Source: Clostridia bacterium (GTDB taxonomy: Bacteria > Bacillota > Clostridia > Christensenellales > Aristaeellaceae). From it: a stretch of 64,000 nucleotides of DNA. Location of the stretch: contig JAUMVT010000003.1 of NCBI GenBank assembly GCA_030529995.1, forward strand, positions 1 to 64,000, in the 5' to 3' direction. The notes below the pieces were generated by a model. The model had not been told where the DNA came from and searched no databases. It was given only the letters and a program-made list of their open reading frames with translations. The translations under genes were made by a program, and so were the position numbers. Positions 25,485 through 34,047 of this stretch are shown piece after piece. Numbering within the stretch: position 1 is the stretch's first letter; every line of letters starts with the position of its first letter.

Positions 25485-27287
25485 TTACAGTTTCGGTGAA
25501 ACATACACCTCATAGTACTGCATACCGCCCTTGCGGGTGGGATCCAGCATGGGTGCCTCCAGCTCGTCGATCTTGTCGATCTTTCCGTCTGCATATTCCG
25601 AGAGTGCCAGCGCAACGTCCTTTGCACGGCCGATCACCGAGCCGTAACGCAGAGGGAACAGCTCCCAGCCGTTGCGTTTATAGGAGGCGAGCCACTGCCT
25701 GCGATGAATCGCCTGCAGCTTTTCATACAGGCCGATCAGCTCCGGAATATCCTTCTGAGCAACCTTACGGAGGGCGGAAAGATCTTTTTGTGCATAGGCG
25801 CTGCGAATCTTCAACATCGTCTGTGCCTTCAGGATAACCACATCGAACAGGGCACGGGCATAGACGCTCTGCGGATGCTCGGCATTGGCAGACAGCATTT
25901 CCCGCCCCTCCCGATACCGCTTGATGGCAGCCTCAAGGTCGGGATTGCCGGGCAGCAGGTGATACAGCAGGTCACAGTAGACCAGCCCCTTCCCCGTGCG
26001 GTCGTCGGAAACATCCCGATAGAAATGCCCGAAGCCTGCGTAGGTCTCTTCTTTCAGCCCTGTCAGTGTCTCTGCCATGTGAGTCACATCAGCTCGCGTG
26101 CATTCCGGCCCCCGCCAGCAGAACTCGGAAAAGATCGGAATCTGGCTCAGTGCCAGGAAAAAGTCCGTCTCATTGCCGTCATCCCCCCACATGGTGGCCA
26201 TCACGGTTTTGATATGATGGGCTGCGCAGGCACGAAGGGCAGGATACATGGTGGCATCATTGCGCTCCACCTGCGGCAAGAAGCCGCTCCACGTCCATAC
26301 GCCCCCGGCAAAAACCGTATTAGCACCCATGCGCTCATGTTCGCAGAGCATATGCTCGTACCATTCCGGCTCCATGTGGTAATAATCCCAATACACCATG
26401 TCCACATCAGGCAGACCGTCGATCACGCTCTGAGGAATATGGGAATCCATATCATAGTATTCATTATCCTTGGAACCGAGGCGGAAGAACATATCGCTCC
26501 ACATCATAGGATGGAAATGATATTTTTCGCAGATATCCGTCACCCGTTTCAGGTGCCGCTTCAGCAGCTCAAAGCGATCTACAGGGCCATGCTTGGCGTA
26601 GTAGCGCATCAGCCCCATATTGTGTGCCTCGTCCATGCCGATATGGATGCGGTTCGTTCTGACGCAGCTGCGGATGGAGCGGATCTCATCCTCAATGAAA
26701 GCATAGGTCTCCTCCTCGTCTGCCAGCAGGCAGTAGGGGGTGTCCTTCAGATGCTCATCGTCACGCCACTGCAAAAACTGTCCCAGGTGCGCCAGCGTCT
26801 GGATCTGCGGCAGCAGTTCAATGCCCAGAGAGGCCGCATATGCATCAATTTCTTTCAGCTCCTCCGGCGTGTAGCGCCCGCGCAGATGGCCGAAATACGG
26901 ATACTCGGGCACGGTGTAGGTATCTTCCATATACATGACGAACAGGTTCAGCCCCAGCGCCGCCAAGTGATCCAAGTACCGCTTGCAGGCTTCCACCGTC
27001 ATCACGGCGCCCCGGGAACAGTCAATGAATGCGCCGCAGGAGTCGATATGCCGCTCCTGACGGATATGAAGTTCTTTTTTTCCTTCCATGTCTGCCTGCG
27101 TCAGCAGGAAGCAGGCACGGGCGAGTGCCGCCGTGTCGGGTGCGGTCACGGTCGCCTCTCCTCCATCCCATGAAACGGAGAGTGCATCGGCCTGCGATGC
27201 GCTGATGCCGCAGGGCAGAGGGCGATGAAGCACATGCTGCACCGCATTCTGCGCAGCAGAGAGCTGTGCCAAGGTAAATGCTGCCAT
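25485..27287 (-). CDS. Cytoplasmic GH20 beta-N-acetylhexosaminidase
   Basis: A 600-residue glycoside hydrolase family 20 enzyme that removes terminal beta-GlcNAc or beta-GalNAc. The N-terminal ~75 residues form a small alpha/beta domain; the barrel contains the catalytic Asp-Glu pair in HIGMDEAHNMG (about 219-220), LLPQIQTLAHLGQFL, and WTWSGF/MWGDDGNE near the end of the barrel. No signal peptide is present. The ATG at 27287 is chosen because AAGGAGGAG is 8 bp upstream; the longer frame to 27344 runs through the leader. It is transcribed away from the importer operon and followed by the GHL10-type gene. Confidence 0.9.
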   Translation of the reverse strand: MAAFTLAQLSAAQNAVQHVLHRPLPCGISASQADALSVSWDGGEATVTAPDTAALARACFLLTQADMEGKKELHIRQERHIDSCGAFIDCSRGAVMTVEACKRYLDHLAALGLNLFVMYMEDTYTVPEYPYFGHLRGRYTPEELKEIDAYAASLGIELLPQIQTLAHLGQFLQWRDDEHLKDTPYCLLADEEETYAFIEDEIRSIRSCVRTNRIHIGMDEAHNMGLMRYYAKHGPVDRFELLKRHLKRVTDICEKYHFHPMMWSDMFFRLGSKDNEYYDMDSHIPQSVIDGLPDVDMVYWDYYHMEPEWYEHMLCEHERMGANTVFAGGVWTWSGFLPQVERNDATMYPALRACAAHHIKTVMATMWGDDGNETDFFLALSQIPIFSEFCWRGPECTRADVTHMAETLTGLKEETYAGFGHFYRDVSDDRTGKGLVYCDLLYHLLPGNPDLEAAIKRYREGREMLSANAEHPQSVYARALFDVVILKAQTMLKIRSAYAQKDLSALRKVAQKDIPELIGLYEKLQAIHRRQWLASYKRNGWELFPLRYGSVIGRAKDVALALSEYADGKIDKIDELEAPMLDPTRKGGMQYYEVYVSPKL

Positions 27288-27396
27288 GAAATGACTCCTC
27301 CTTGAAGAAGATTGTTCTCTCATTTTTATATTCTGTTCCATCAAGGAAATTCCTTTTCTCTCCGGAAAATATTTTTAATAGATATTGATAAAAGGC

Positions 27397-27425
27397 TTGT
27401 GTTTATTTGAAATGTATGATAAAAT
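27397..27425 (+). promoter_or_regulatory. Promoter of the first CUT1 importer operon
   Basis: TTGTGT (27397-27402) and TAAAAT (27420-27425), 17-bp spacer, in the divergent GH20/importer intergenic region. Confidence 0.6.
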
Positions 27426-27492
27426 ACCGTTGGCAATATAAATCGTCCCGTATAACCGAAGCCCCAGCCGATCCTTATGGAAGGAGTATTAA

Positions 27493-28491
27493 TTGCACAT
27501 GGCACTATTAAAGAAATCGAAGATGCCGGCAGACAGCGGCTGCGCAGCATTACCGAAGCCTAAAAAGAAGCGCTTCTCCCTCGACGACTTGGAACTGACC
27601 CTCTTGTCTCTTCCGACTGTGGCGTGGTTCCTCGCCTTCTGCTATGTCCCGCTGTTCGGCATCGTTTTCGCTTTCAAGAAGTGGAAGATGAAGCCCGGCA
27701 AAAGCTTCCTGTACAGCCTGTTTGTCAACAGCAAATGGGTGGGGCTCGACAATTTCAAGTTTCTGTTTCTGAACCCCCAGATGGGCAATATCATCCGCAA
27801 CACGCTGGTGTACAACATCATCTTCCTCATCATCGGCGTGACGCTTCCGGTTATTCTGGCCATCATGATCTCCTACATGTATTCCAGCAAGCTGCGCAAG
27901 ATCTGCCAGACGGCCACCTTCCTCCCCCACTTTCTGAGCTGGGTCATCGTGAGCTATTTTGTGTACGCTTTCCTGTCCACGGATCGGGGTCTTATCAATT
28001 CCATCCTGACCAGCAGCGGCGGCGAAGCCATCCGCTGGTATCAGTCCCCCGAGTACTGGCCGGCCATCCTGATCTTCATGAACACATGGAAGACCTTCGG
28101 CTATTCCATGGTTGTGTATCTGGCTTCACTGACCGGCATTGACAAGGGTCTGTATGAGAGTGCCGTGATCGACGGAGCGACCATATGGCAGCAGATCAAG
28201 GGAATTACGCTTCCCCTGCTGCGGCCTGTTCTGTCCATCATGTTCATCCTCAACGTAGGACATATTTTTACCTCTGAGTTCGGTCTGTTCTATCATGTCA
28301 CGAGAGACTCCGGCTCGCTGCTTTCCGTTACGCAGACCATCGATGTGTACGTCTACAAGGCACTGATGGAAAACAACAACTACGGTTACAGTGCGGCGAC
28401 CAGCCTGCTGCAAAACACCATCGGCTGCATTCTGATCGTCATCACCAACCTGGTGGTTAAGCGGATCGACCCCGAAAGCGGTCTGTTCTGA
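27493..28491 (+). CDS. ABC sugar importer permease (LplB-like, CUT1)
   Basis: Inner-membrane permease of a CUT1 importer, 332 residues. It has about six transmembrane helices after a basic N-terminus (KPKKKRFSLDD), and the EAA loop YESAVIDGATIWQQIKGITL that contacts the ATPase. The family is typical of LplB/YtcQ-type complex-glycan transporters. An AAGGAG box lies 6 bp before the TTG at 27493 and 12 bp before the ATG at 27499, so either start is possible. It is first in an operon with a second permease and a binding protein; no ATPase gene is present in this operon. Confidence 0.88.
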   Translation: MHMALLKKSKMPADSGCAALPKPKKKRFSLDDLELTLLSLPTVAWFLAFCYVPLFGIVFAFKKWKMKPGKSFLYSLFVNSKWVGLDNFKFLFLNPQMGNIIRNTLVYNIIFLIIGVTLPVILAIMISYMYSSKLRKICQTATFLPHFLSWVIVSYFVYAFLSTDRGLINSILTSSGGEAIRWYQSPEYWPAILIFMNTWKTFGYSMVVYLASLTGIDKGLYESAVIDGATIWQQIKGITLPLLRPVLSIMFILNVGHIFTSEFGLFYHVTRDSGSLLSVTQTIDVYVYKALMENNNYGYSAATSLLQNTIGCILIVITNLVVKRIDPESGLF

Positions 28492-28502
28492 GGAGGGATA
28501 CT

Positions 28503-29429
28503 ATGAGCAGAATAAAAGCGCATGCCGACGAGCAGCCGCGCTGGAACAGAGTCAAGCCGCTGACCAACGTCATTATCAGTCTGATTTTCGTCCTGCTGGC
28601 ACTGTCCACACTCCTGCCGCTTATCTTTGTTATCATCATCTCGTTTTCCTCGGATGCTTCCGTGGCCGTCAACGGCTACACTTTCTTCCCGTCGGAATGG
28701 TCTTTGGACGCTTACCGCTACATGTGGCAGAGCATTGACTACATCGGCCGCTCCTTCCTGAATTCCGTGGGCATTACCGTCGTCGGCACGGTGCTGGCGC
28801 TGATCCTCATTGCAACCATGGGTTATGCGCTCAGTCGTCCGAATTTCCGCCTGAAGAAGCATCTCACTTGGCTGATTTTCCTGCCCATGTTCTTCAGCGG
28901 CGGTCTGGTCGCTTCCTACATGGTCAACACCCAGATCTACCATCTTAAGAACACTTATGCTGCACTCATTCTGCCGGGTGCCTGCTCCAGCTGGTACATC
29001 ATCATCATGCGTACCTTCTTCACCAGCACGGTGCCGGATTCCATCATCGAGTCGGGCAAGATCGACGGTGCAAGGCAGATCCGCATCTTCCTTCAGCTTG
29101 TGCTGCCGATTTCCCTGCCGGTCATTGCGACCATCGGTCTGTTCATGACCTTCAACTATTGGAATGCATGGTACGGCGCAATGCTGTATCTCGACAGTGC
29201 ACACCGGGAGCTTTATCCCCTGCAGTATGTGCTGATCAGCATCCAGAAAAACATTGAGTTCATGCAGGTCATGGAGGCGAACGGTGTTTCCACCGTTGAT
29301 CTTAGCCTCCCGACCGAAACCTTCCGCATGGCCGTGGTCACCATTGTTGTGCTGCCCATCGCCTGCTCTTATCCCTTCTTCCAGCGCTTCTTTGTCGGCG
29401 GATTGACCATCGGTGCCGTCAAAGGCTGA
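28503..29429 (+). CDS. ABC sugar importer permease (LplC/YtcP-like, CUT1)
   Basis: Second permease of the importer, 308 residues with six predicted helices. The EAA-like loop SIIESGKIDGARQIRIFLQL and the C-terminal PFFQRFFVGGLTIGAVKG are characteristic of this half-transporter. It starts 11 bp after the first permease stop, with a GAGGAGGG box. It pairs with the LplB-like subunit to form the translocation channel. Confidence 0.88.
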   Translation: MSRIKAHADEQPRWNRVKPLTNVIISLIFVLLALSTLLPLIFVIIISFSSDASVAVNGYTFFPSEWSLDAYRYMWQSIDYIGRSFLNSVGITVVGTVLALILIATMGYALSRPNFRLKKHLTWLIFLPMFFSGGLVASYMVNTQIYHLKNTYAALILPGACSSWYIIIMRTFFTSTVPDSIIESGKIDGARQIRIFLQLVLPISLPVIATIGLFMTFNYWNAWYGAMLYLDSAHRELYPLQYVLISIQKNIEFMQVMEANGVSTVDLSLPTETFRMAVVTIVVLPIACSYPFFQRFFVGGLTIGAVKG

Positions 29430-29484
29430 CCTTCGTTTCTCGTGCGGCTGATGCCGCGTGAAATATAAAGAAGGAGGAACCCGT

Positions 29485-30936
29485 ATGAAGAAACTCGTAT
29501 CCCTCATTCTCGTGCTGACCATGATGCTGAGCCTGTGCGCAGTATCCGCCAACGCAGAAGAAACCAAGACGTTGGTCTGGTGGACGATCACCGGCGGCGA
29601 TGCCCCCATCGATGCCCAAGAGGTCATTGATGCCGCCAACAAGATCTCCGAAGAGAAGATCGGTGTAAAGGTCGATCTCCAGTTCAAGACCTCCGACCAG
29701 CTCACCATGAGCCTGAATGCCGGTGAATATTACGACATGATCTTCACCTGCAGCTGGTTCAACAACTACGATGAGAATGCCCGCAACGAGTACTACTATG
29801 ACATTACCGATCTGCTGGCTGATTACCCGGATCTGTACAATGCCATTGATCCGTGGTGGCAGGGTGCTGTCGTGAATGACCGCATCTACGGCATCCCCGC
29901 ACTGAAGGACATCGGCATTCAGGTGTTCTTCCGCATGAACAGCGATTACTTTGAAGGCGAAAAGGGCATGACCCTTCCCGACGAAATGAGTTTCGAAGAG
30001 TTGGAGCCCTACCTGGCCGCATGGAAAGCGGATCATCCCAACGAATACCCGCTGCATTTGACCAAGAATGGTCTGACCGGCTTCTGGCAGGTGCATCAGC
30101 GCGTGGTCAGCAGCTATCTGGTCATTCCTTATGAGGCCACCGGCGAAGCCGCTACCACCATCATCCCGATTTGGGAAGATGAACAGTACATGAACATGCT
30201 CCGCTGCCTGCATAAGTGGTATGAGCTGGGCTACATCAATCCCGACGCTGCCACGAACGAATCCCTGCCGACGGAACTTGGCACGCCTGTCCGCTCCGGC
30301 ACTGCTTGGACCGGCTACAAGGGCTGGAGCAATCCGGAGACCTACGGCTTCAACGTGAAGCTGGTGCAGTACATCGGACCGTACATGAGCCGTGCTTCCA
30401 TGCAGGGTGCACTGTTTGCCATCAATGCCGGCGCTTCTGAGGAAAACGCCCGTGCTGCCCTCAAGTACTTCCAGCTTCTTTACACCGACACTGCCTTCCG
30501 TGACATTCTGGCCTACGGCATCGAAGGCGAGCACTTCAACTACCTGTCCAACGGCACCGTGCTGCGCACCGAACTGGGCAAGAGCAACTACAACTTCGAT
30601 ACCTACTACACCGGCCCTGTTATCAGCGCCAGCGTTGTGTCTGCCAGCGAATCCCTTCTGGGTGAGCCGGACCAGTGGGCACAGGTCTACGAGAACTACA
30701 AGAAGGCCTCCGTCAGCGCTATCGGTTCTTTCTCCTATGACGGCACCGATACCGAGGACGTTCGTACCGCACTGTATGCCATCTATCAGAATTACTTCAA
30801 CGAGCTTGTGACCGGTACCGTCGATCCGGACGAGACCTTCGCAAAGATCGCCGAAGAAATGTATGCCATCGGCCTGCAGGATGTTATTGACGATGCACAG
30901 AACCAGCTTAACGAGTATCTTGCCAACAATCAATAA
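29485..30936 (+). CDS. Extracellular solute-binding protein of the first importer
   Basis: A 483-residue family-1 type solute-binding protein of the complex-sugar class. A signal peptide (MKKLVSLILVLTMMLSLCA, cleavage near ANA-EE) is present. No canonical lipobox is visible: the only leader Cys is in LSLCA, where the residue before Cys is Leu, so anchorage is uncertain. The mature part is Tyr/Trp/Asp-rich, as in oligosaccharide binders, and begins TLVWWTITGGD. RBS AAGGAGG precedes ATG 29485. Its ligand should be the oligosaccharide handled by the GH20, GHL10-type and peptidase genes around it (inference). Confidence 0.88.
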   Translation: MKKLVSLILVLTMMLSLCAVSANAEETKTLVWWTITGGDAPIDAQEVIDAANKISEEKIGVKVDLQFKTSDQLTMSLNAGEYYDMIFTCSWFNNYDENARNEYYYDITDLLADYPDLYNAIDPWWQGAVVNDRIYGIPALKDIGIQVFFRMNSDYFEGEKGMTLPDEMSFEELEPYLAAWKADHPNEYPLHLTKNGLTGFWQVHQRVVSSYLVIPYEATGEAATTIIPIWEDEQYMNMLRCLHKWYELGYINPDAATNESLPTELGTPVRSGTAWTGYKGWSNPETYGFNVKLVQYIGPYMSRASMQGALFAINAGASEENARAALKYFQLLYTDTAFRDILAYGIEGEHFNYLSNGTVLRTELGKSNYNFDTYYTGPVISASVVSASESLLGEPDQWAQVYENYKKASVSAIGSFSYDGTDTEDVRTALYAIYQNYFNELVTGTVDPDETFAKIAEEMYAIGLQDVIDDAQNQLNEYLANNQ

Positions 30937-30973
30937 CATCTGACCGACCATAAGGTCAAACAGTAAACAAGGC

Positions 30974-31002
30974 GGGGACTCGGTATTGCCGGGTCCCCTT
31001 TC
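30974..31002 (+). terminator. Weak terminator or attenuator after the binding-protein gene
   Basis: 10-bp stem with one G-U pair (30974-30983 with 30989-30998) followed by only three T, so read-through into the amidohydrolase gene is likely. Confidence 0.5.
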
Positions 31003-31018
31003 CCATCGGATGATGATC

Positions 31019-31085
31019 ATACCGTTTTCTTCCGAATCATGGAAGTTTCCGGTCAAACAGTCCATGATTCGGACGAAGACGGTAT
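31019..31085. repeat. Long near-perfect inverted repeat upstream of the M20 gene
   Basis: Two 25-bp arms (31019-31043 and 31061-31085) match with two mismatches around a 17-bp loop and end 18 bp before the start codon at 31104. There is no T-run after it, so it is not a standard terminator. It could be an mRNA-stabilising or translation-controlling hairpin, or a remnant of an inserted element. Confidence 0.8.
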
Positions 31086-31103
31086 CAGAAAAGAGGCTGT
31101 GAA

Positions 31104-32315
31104 ATGAACGCACAGACATATCCCGTTGATCAGGAAATGATGGTTCGCATCCGCCGCGAGCTGCATATGTACCCGGAGCGTGGCTGGGACCTGGACAGGA
31201 CAGCCGCGCTTGTCTGCCATGAGCTGGATGCAATAGGCATTCCCTATGAATTCGGAAAATATGGTCGCAACACGATCGTTGCGACCCTGAATCCGGATGT
31301 CACGGCATTCACCATCGGACTCCGCGCCGATATGGACGCCCTGCCGATTGAAGAAGCTGACCATGGCCAGCCCTATATTTCCCGTCATCCGGGCGTGATG
31401 CACGCCTGCGGCCATGATGCGCATACCGCAATGCTGCTGGGCACCTGCAAGGCACTGTGGGCCATCCGTGATCAAATTCACTGCCGGGTTAAGTTTATTT
31501 TCCAACCGTCTGAGGAAGCACGTCCCAGCGGAGCAAACGTCATGTGTCAGAGCGGCGTGATGCAGGACATTGACTGCATCATCATGTGCCATGTCAACTG
31601 CGTTGATGATGTGCATGTGATCTCCTCCAATCCTTCCGCCACCAACTGTTCCTCCGTCGCCTTTTATATCACGCTCGGCGGCAAGGCTGTGCATGTGGCC
31701 ACACCCCATGCCGGCATCGATGCGCTGGCTGCGGGCGTAAAGATTTATAACGGCATTCAAATGATACTTAGTCGCGAGGTCGACCCCTTTGATATGTGCG
31801 TGATGAGCGTTGCCGTCATGCAGGCAGGCAGCACGGTATCCGCCAATGCCGACAAATGCCGGATGGAAGGCTCTCTGCGGTGCTTTAAGGACGAGACGAT
31901 GGCTTGGGCCAGAAAGCGGCTGGAGAAGCTGATCCGCTGCGTAGCGGAGGAAACAGGGGTTACCTGGGAACTTTCATGGTCCGGCGAGCCCCTTCCCAGT
32001 GCGCACAATGATCCGGCGATGTACGATGCCTTTGTCCGCTCCGCCCGAAAAGTCGTGGGCACGGACAAGGTCATTCATTTGCCCACCTCCCCCGGTGCTG
32101 AGGACTTTGCCTATTATGAAAAAGAAAAGCCCGGCCTGCTGTTTGGTTTGGGTATGCGGAACGAAGCGAAGCACGCCTGCTATCCGGCACATACGAAAAA
32201 CTGGGATATTGACGAGGACGGCCTGCAAACGGGTGCACGGGTGTTTATTCAGTTCGTGCTGGATAACATGGACGGCATCAGCGGCATGAAAATTCCCGAT
32301 AAGGAGCAGAAATAA
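31104..32315 (+). CDS. M20 family amidohydrolase (hippurate hydrolase/aminoacylase type)
   Basis: A 403-residue metal-dependent amidohydrolase. The two-metal site is visible: GLRADMDALPI (Asp78), ACGHDAHTAMLLG (Cys102, His104 and the following His) and FQPSEEARPSGA (Glu pair); a small dimerisation domain occupies the middle. Relatives remove N-acyl groups or cleave amide-linked amino acids. No signal peptide is found. Its stop overlaps the start of the next gene by one base (TAATG at 32315), so the two are translationally coupled. In this setting it may deacylate or trim a glycopeptide breakdown product (inference). An AGAGG box precedes ATG 31104. Confidence 0.88.
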   Translation: MNAQTYPVDQEMMVRIRRELHMYPERGWDLDRTAALVCHELDAIGIPYEFGKYGRNTIVATLNPDVTAFTIGLRADMDALPIEEADHGQPYISRHPGVMHACGHDAHTAMLLGTCKALWAIRDQIHCRVKFIFQPSEEARPSGANVMCQSGVMQDIDCIIMCHVNCVDDVHVISSNPSATNCSSVAFYITLGGKAVHVATPHAGIDALAAGVKIYNGIQMILSREVDPFDMCVMSVAVMQAGSTVSANADKCRMEGSLRCFKDETMAWARKRLEKLIRCVAEETGVTWELSWSGEPLPSAHNDPAMYDAFVRSARKVVGTDKVIHLPTSPGAEDFAYYEKEKPGLLFGLGMRNEAKHACYPAHTKNWDIDEDGLQTGARVFIQFVLDNMDGISGMKIPDKEQK

Positions 32316-33640
32316 TGCGTTCATTCTATTGTCAGCTTGACTATGAGCATGTGCCGTATCTGTCCTCCCAGGGAGCGGTCAACGGAAATATCGCCAATAA
32401 CGGCTGCGGCGTCTGCTCCTGCTCCATGGTGGCAGAGAATTTAGCCGGCGTTTCACTTCCGCCGGAGGAATGCGCTGCGCTGAGCAAGGCCAGCGGTGCC
32501 AGAGAGGGCTACGGCACAAATCTGTTTGTGTTTGCGCCGTATTTTGCCCAATATACAGGGCTGGATTATCAAATCGCCTGGAAGCCTGAGGAGGCACTTC
32601 GCTTCCTGCAGGAAAAGAAGGGCATGGTAATCGCCAACACGCAAGGCGACCGTCCGCAGGACGGCTACATCGGTGTCTTTTCCGACAGCGGACACTATAT
32701 TGTGCTGGCCGCAGCGGAGGGTCACACCGTCAAGGTCTGGGATCCCATGTACCGCATCGGCAGCGGGCGCTACGATACGCCCGGCAGAAAGGGCAAGGTT
32801 CATTTGGACGGAAACGAGGCTTATGCTGATTTTTCCGTGATCGAGCAGGACTGCAAGGACAGACCGTATTTTTTGTTCAGCAAAGCAGCAAAGCCGCTGC
32901 CCCGTCCCTTGATCGGCATTGTCAGCTGCGTCCGTGACGAAGGGACAACCCAGTATGTATACCGCAAGTACATGCAGGCCGTGCAGGACGCAGGCGGCAT
33001 GCCTGTGCTGCTGAGCATCGACCCGCCGGAGGACACCATGAAGGAACTGCTGAGCCGCATGGATGGTCTGCTGCTGGCGGGTGGGCACGACATCGACCCT
33101 GCATGCTACGGGGAGGTGCCTGTTCCGGAACTCGGCGCGGTTTCTCACGAGCGGGACATGAGTGAATTCCCTATGATACGCCTGTGTAGGGAGATGAACA
33201 AGCCTATTTTAGGCATCTGCCGCGGCATTCAGGCGATGGCCGTAGCTTTCGGCGGCACGCTGTATCAGGATCTGCCGACACAGAAACCGTCCGAAACAGA
33301 CCACTATCCCGATCACGAGGGCTGGAGCATCCGCGAAGCGCACAACGTTTCCGTTGTGCGGGGGACGCGTCTTGAAGCGATTGCAGGCGGCGGAGAATGG
33401 CCGGTCAATTCCTATCACCATCAGGCGGTCAAAACGCTGCCGGAGGGAGTGCGGCTTGCGGCGGTGGCGCCGGACGGCCTCATCGAGGCCTTTGAGATGC
33501 CTGAAGGTCCGCTGTGCCTAGGCGTGCAGTGGCATCCGGAACGCACCTATGATACGGACGCACACGCCTTTTCGCTGTTCAAGGCACTGGTATACAGTGC
33601 TCGTGCCGGTATGATTGACTTGGGTGAAGGGCAAAAGTAA
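32315..33640 (+). CDS. C39-like cysteine peptidase fused to peptidase C26 (gamma-glutamyl hydrolase-type)
   Basis: A 441-residue cytoplasmic protein with two different cysteine-hydrolase domains. Residues 1-190 resemble the C39-like papain fold: NNGCGVCSCSMV (probable nucleophile Cys31), DSGHYIVLA (His127) and VWDPMY (Asp143). Residues 195-430 are a class I glutamine-amidotransferase-type C26 domain (PuuD/gamma-glutamyl-GABA hydrolase-like): LLLAGGHDIDP, LGICRGIQAM (Cys302), and QWHPERT (His407, Glu409). Both catalytic sets are complete. C26 enzymes cleave gamma-glutamyl amides; C39-like domains cleave peptides. There is no signal peptide. Pairing with an M20 amidohydrolase and hexosaminidase suggests degradation of a gamma-Glu-containing peptide, such as a peptidoglycan stem (inference). 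I do not know of a characterised protein with this architecture. Confidence 0.85.
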   Translation: MRSFYCQLDYEHVPYLSSQGAVNGNIANNGCGVCSCSMVAENLAGVSLPPEECAALSKASGAREGYGTNLFVFAPYFAQYTGLDYQIAWKPEEALRFLQEKKGMVIANTQGDRPQDGYIGVFSDSGHYIVLAAAEGHTVKVWDPMYRIGSGRYDTPGRKGKVHLDGNEAYADFSVIEQDCKDRPYFLFSKAAKPLPRPLIGIVSCVRDEGTTQYVYRKYMQAVQDAGGMPVLLSIDPPEDTMKELLSRMDGLLLAGGHDIDPACYGEVPVPELGAVSHERDMSEFPMIRLCREMNKPILGICRGIQAMAVAFGGTLYQDLPTQKPSETDHYPDHEGWSIREAHNVSVVRGTRLEAIAGGGEWPVNSYHHQAVKTLPEGVRLAAVAPDGLIEAFEMPEGPLCLGVQWHPERTYDTDAHAFSLFKALVYSARAGMIDLGEGQK

Positions 33641-33889
33641 CGCATCGATCAAAGTGCAGCAGGGTTGGAGTCCATGCAGCCCTTGCGTTTGCTCCGGTAT
33701 AAGCGCGGCAAAGGCTTTGATGATCATGGGAAGAAGACGTGGAAATCAAGGCAGGCATGGAATTCACCATTACCGGCAGCATTGAGTCATTCTTTTCGAT
33801 CGTACCCATCATGACAAAGCCATGAAATGCTTCAGTACTTTCATTTTCTGAGGAACCGTGAAGAACCGAATAAGCGGCGTAGACAAAGC
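33641..33889. other. Gene-free stretch, possible decayed coding remnant
   Basis: No open frame of convincing length is present. One plus-strand frame ending at about 33824 would read EDVEIKAGMEFTITGSIES before a stop, which looks protein-like, but it is closed by stops upstream at about 33720. It may be the degraded tail of a lost gene. From 33939 to 34151 lies the leader of the MsmX-like gene. Confidence 0.3.
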
Positions 33890-33938
33890 AAAAGGCACGG
33901 CACTGAAATCATCTCGATTCAGACGCTGTGCCTTTTTT
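33890..33938 (+). terminator. Rho-independent terminator of the M20/C39-C26 unit
   Basis: Stem of 12 bp (33890-33901 with 33925-33936) with a further inner pairing of CTGAAATC and GATTCAG, followed by T-run; about 250 bp downstream of the last stop codon. Confidence 0.8.
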
Positions 33939-34047
33939 CTGTTGTAAAGCTTTTTGCTTTCAACCAAAAAGCGAACGCATGGTGGCTTTTCAAAAAAATC
34001 GAATTTTATTTTGTTTTTCAGCAGGAATATTCCCCTTTCGTATAGAA

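Noticed and set aside
19640..27410. TTTATTTG recurring in three promoter regions (about 19645, 19840 and 27403) as a possible ROK operator
   Set aside because: Short AT-rich octamer without dyad symmetry, and one copy belongs to the unrelated nucleotidase promoter; chance is sufficient.
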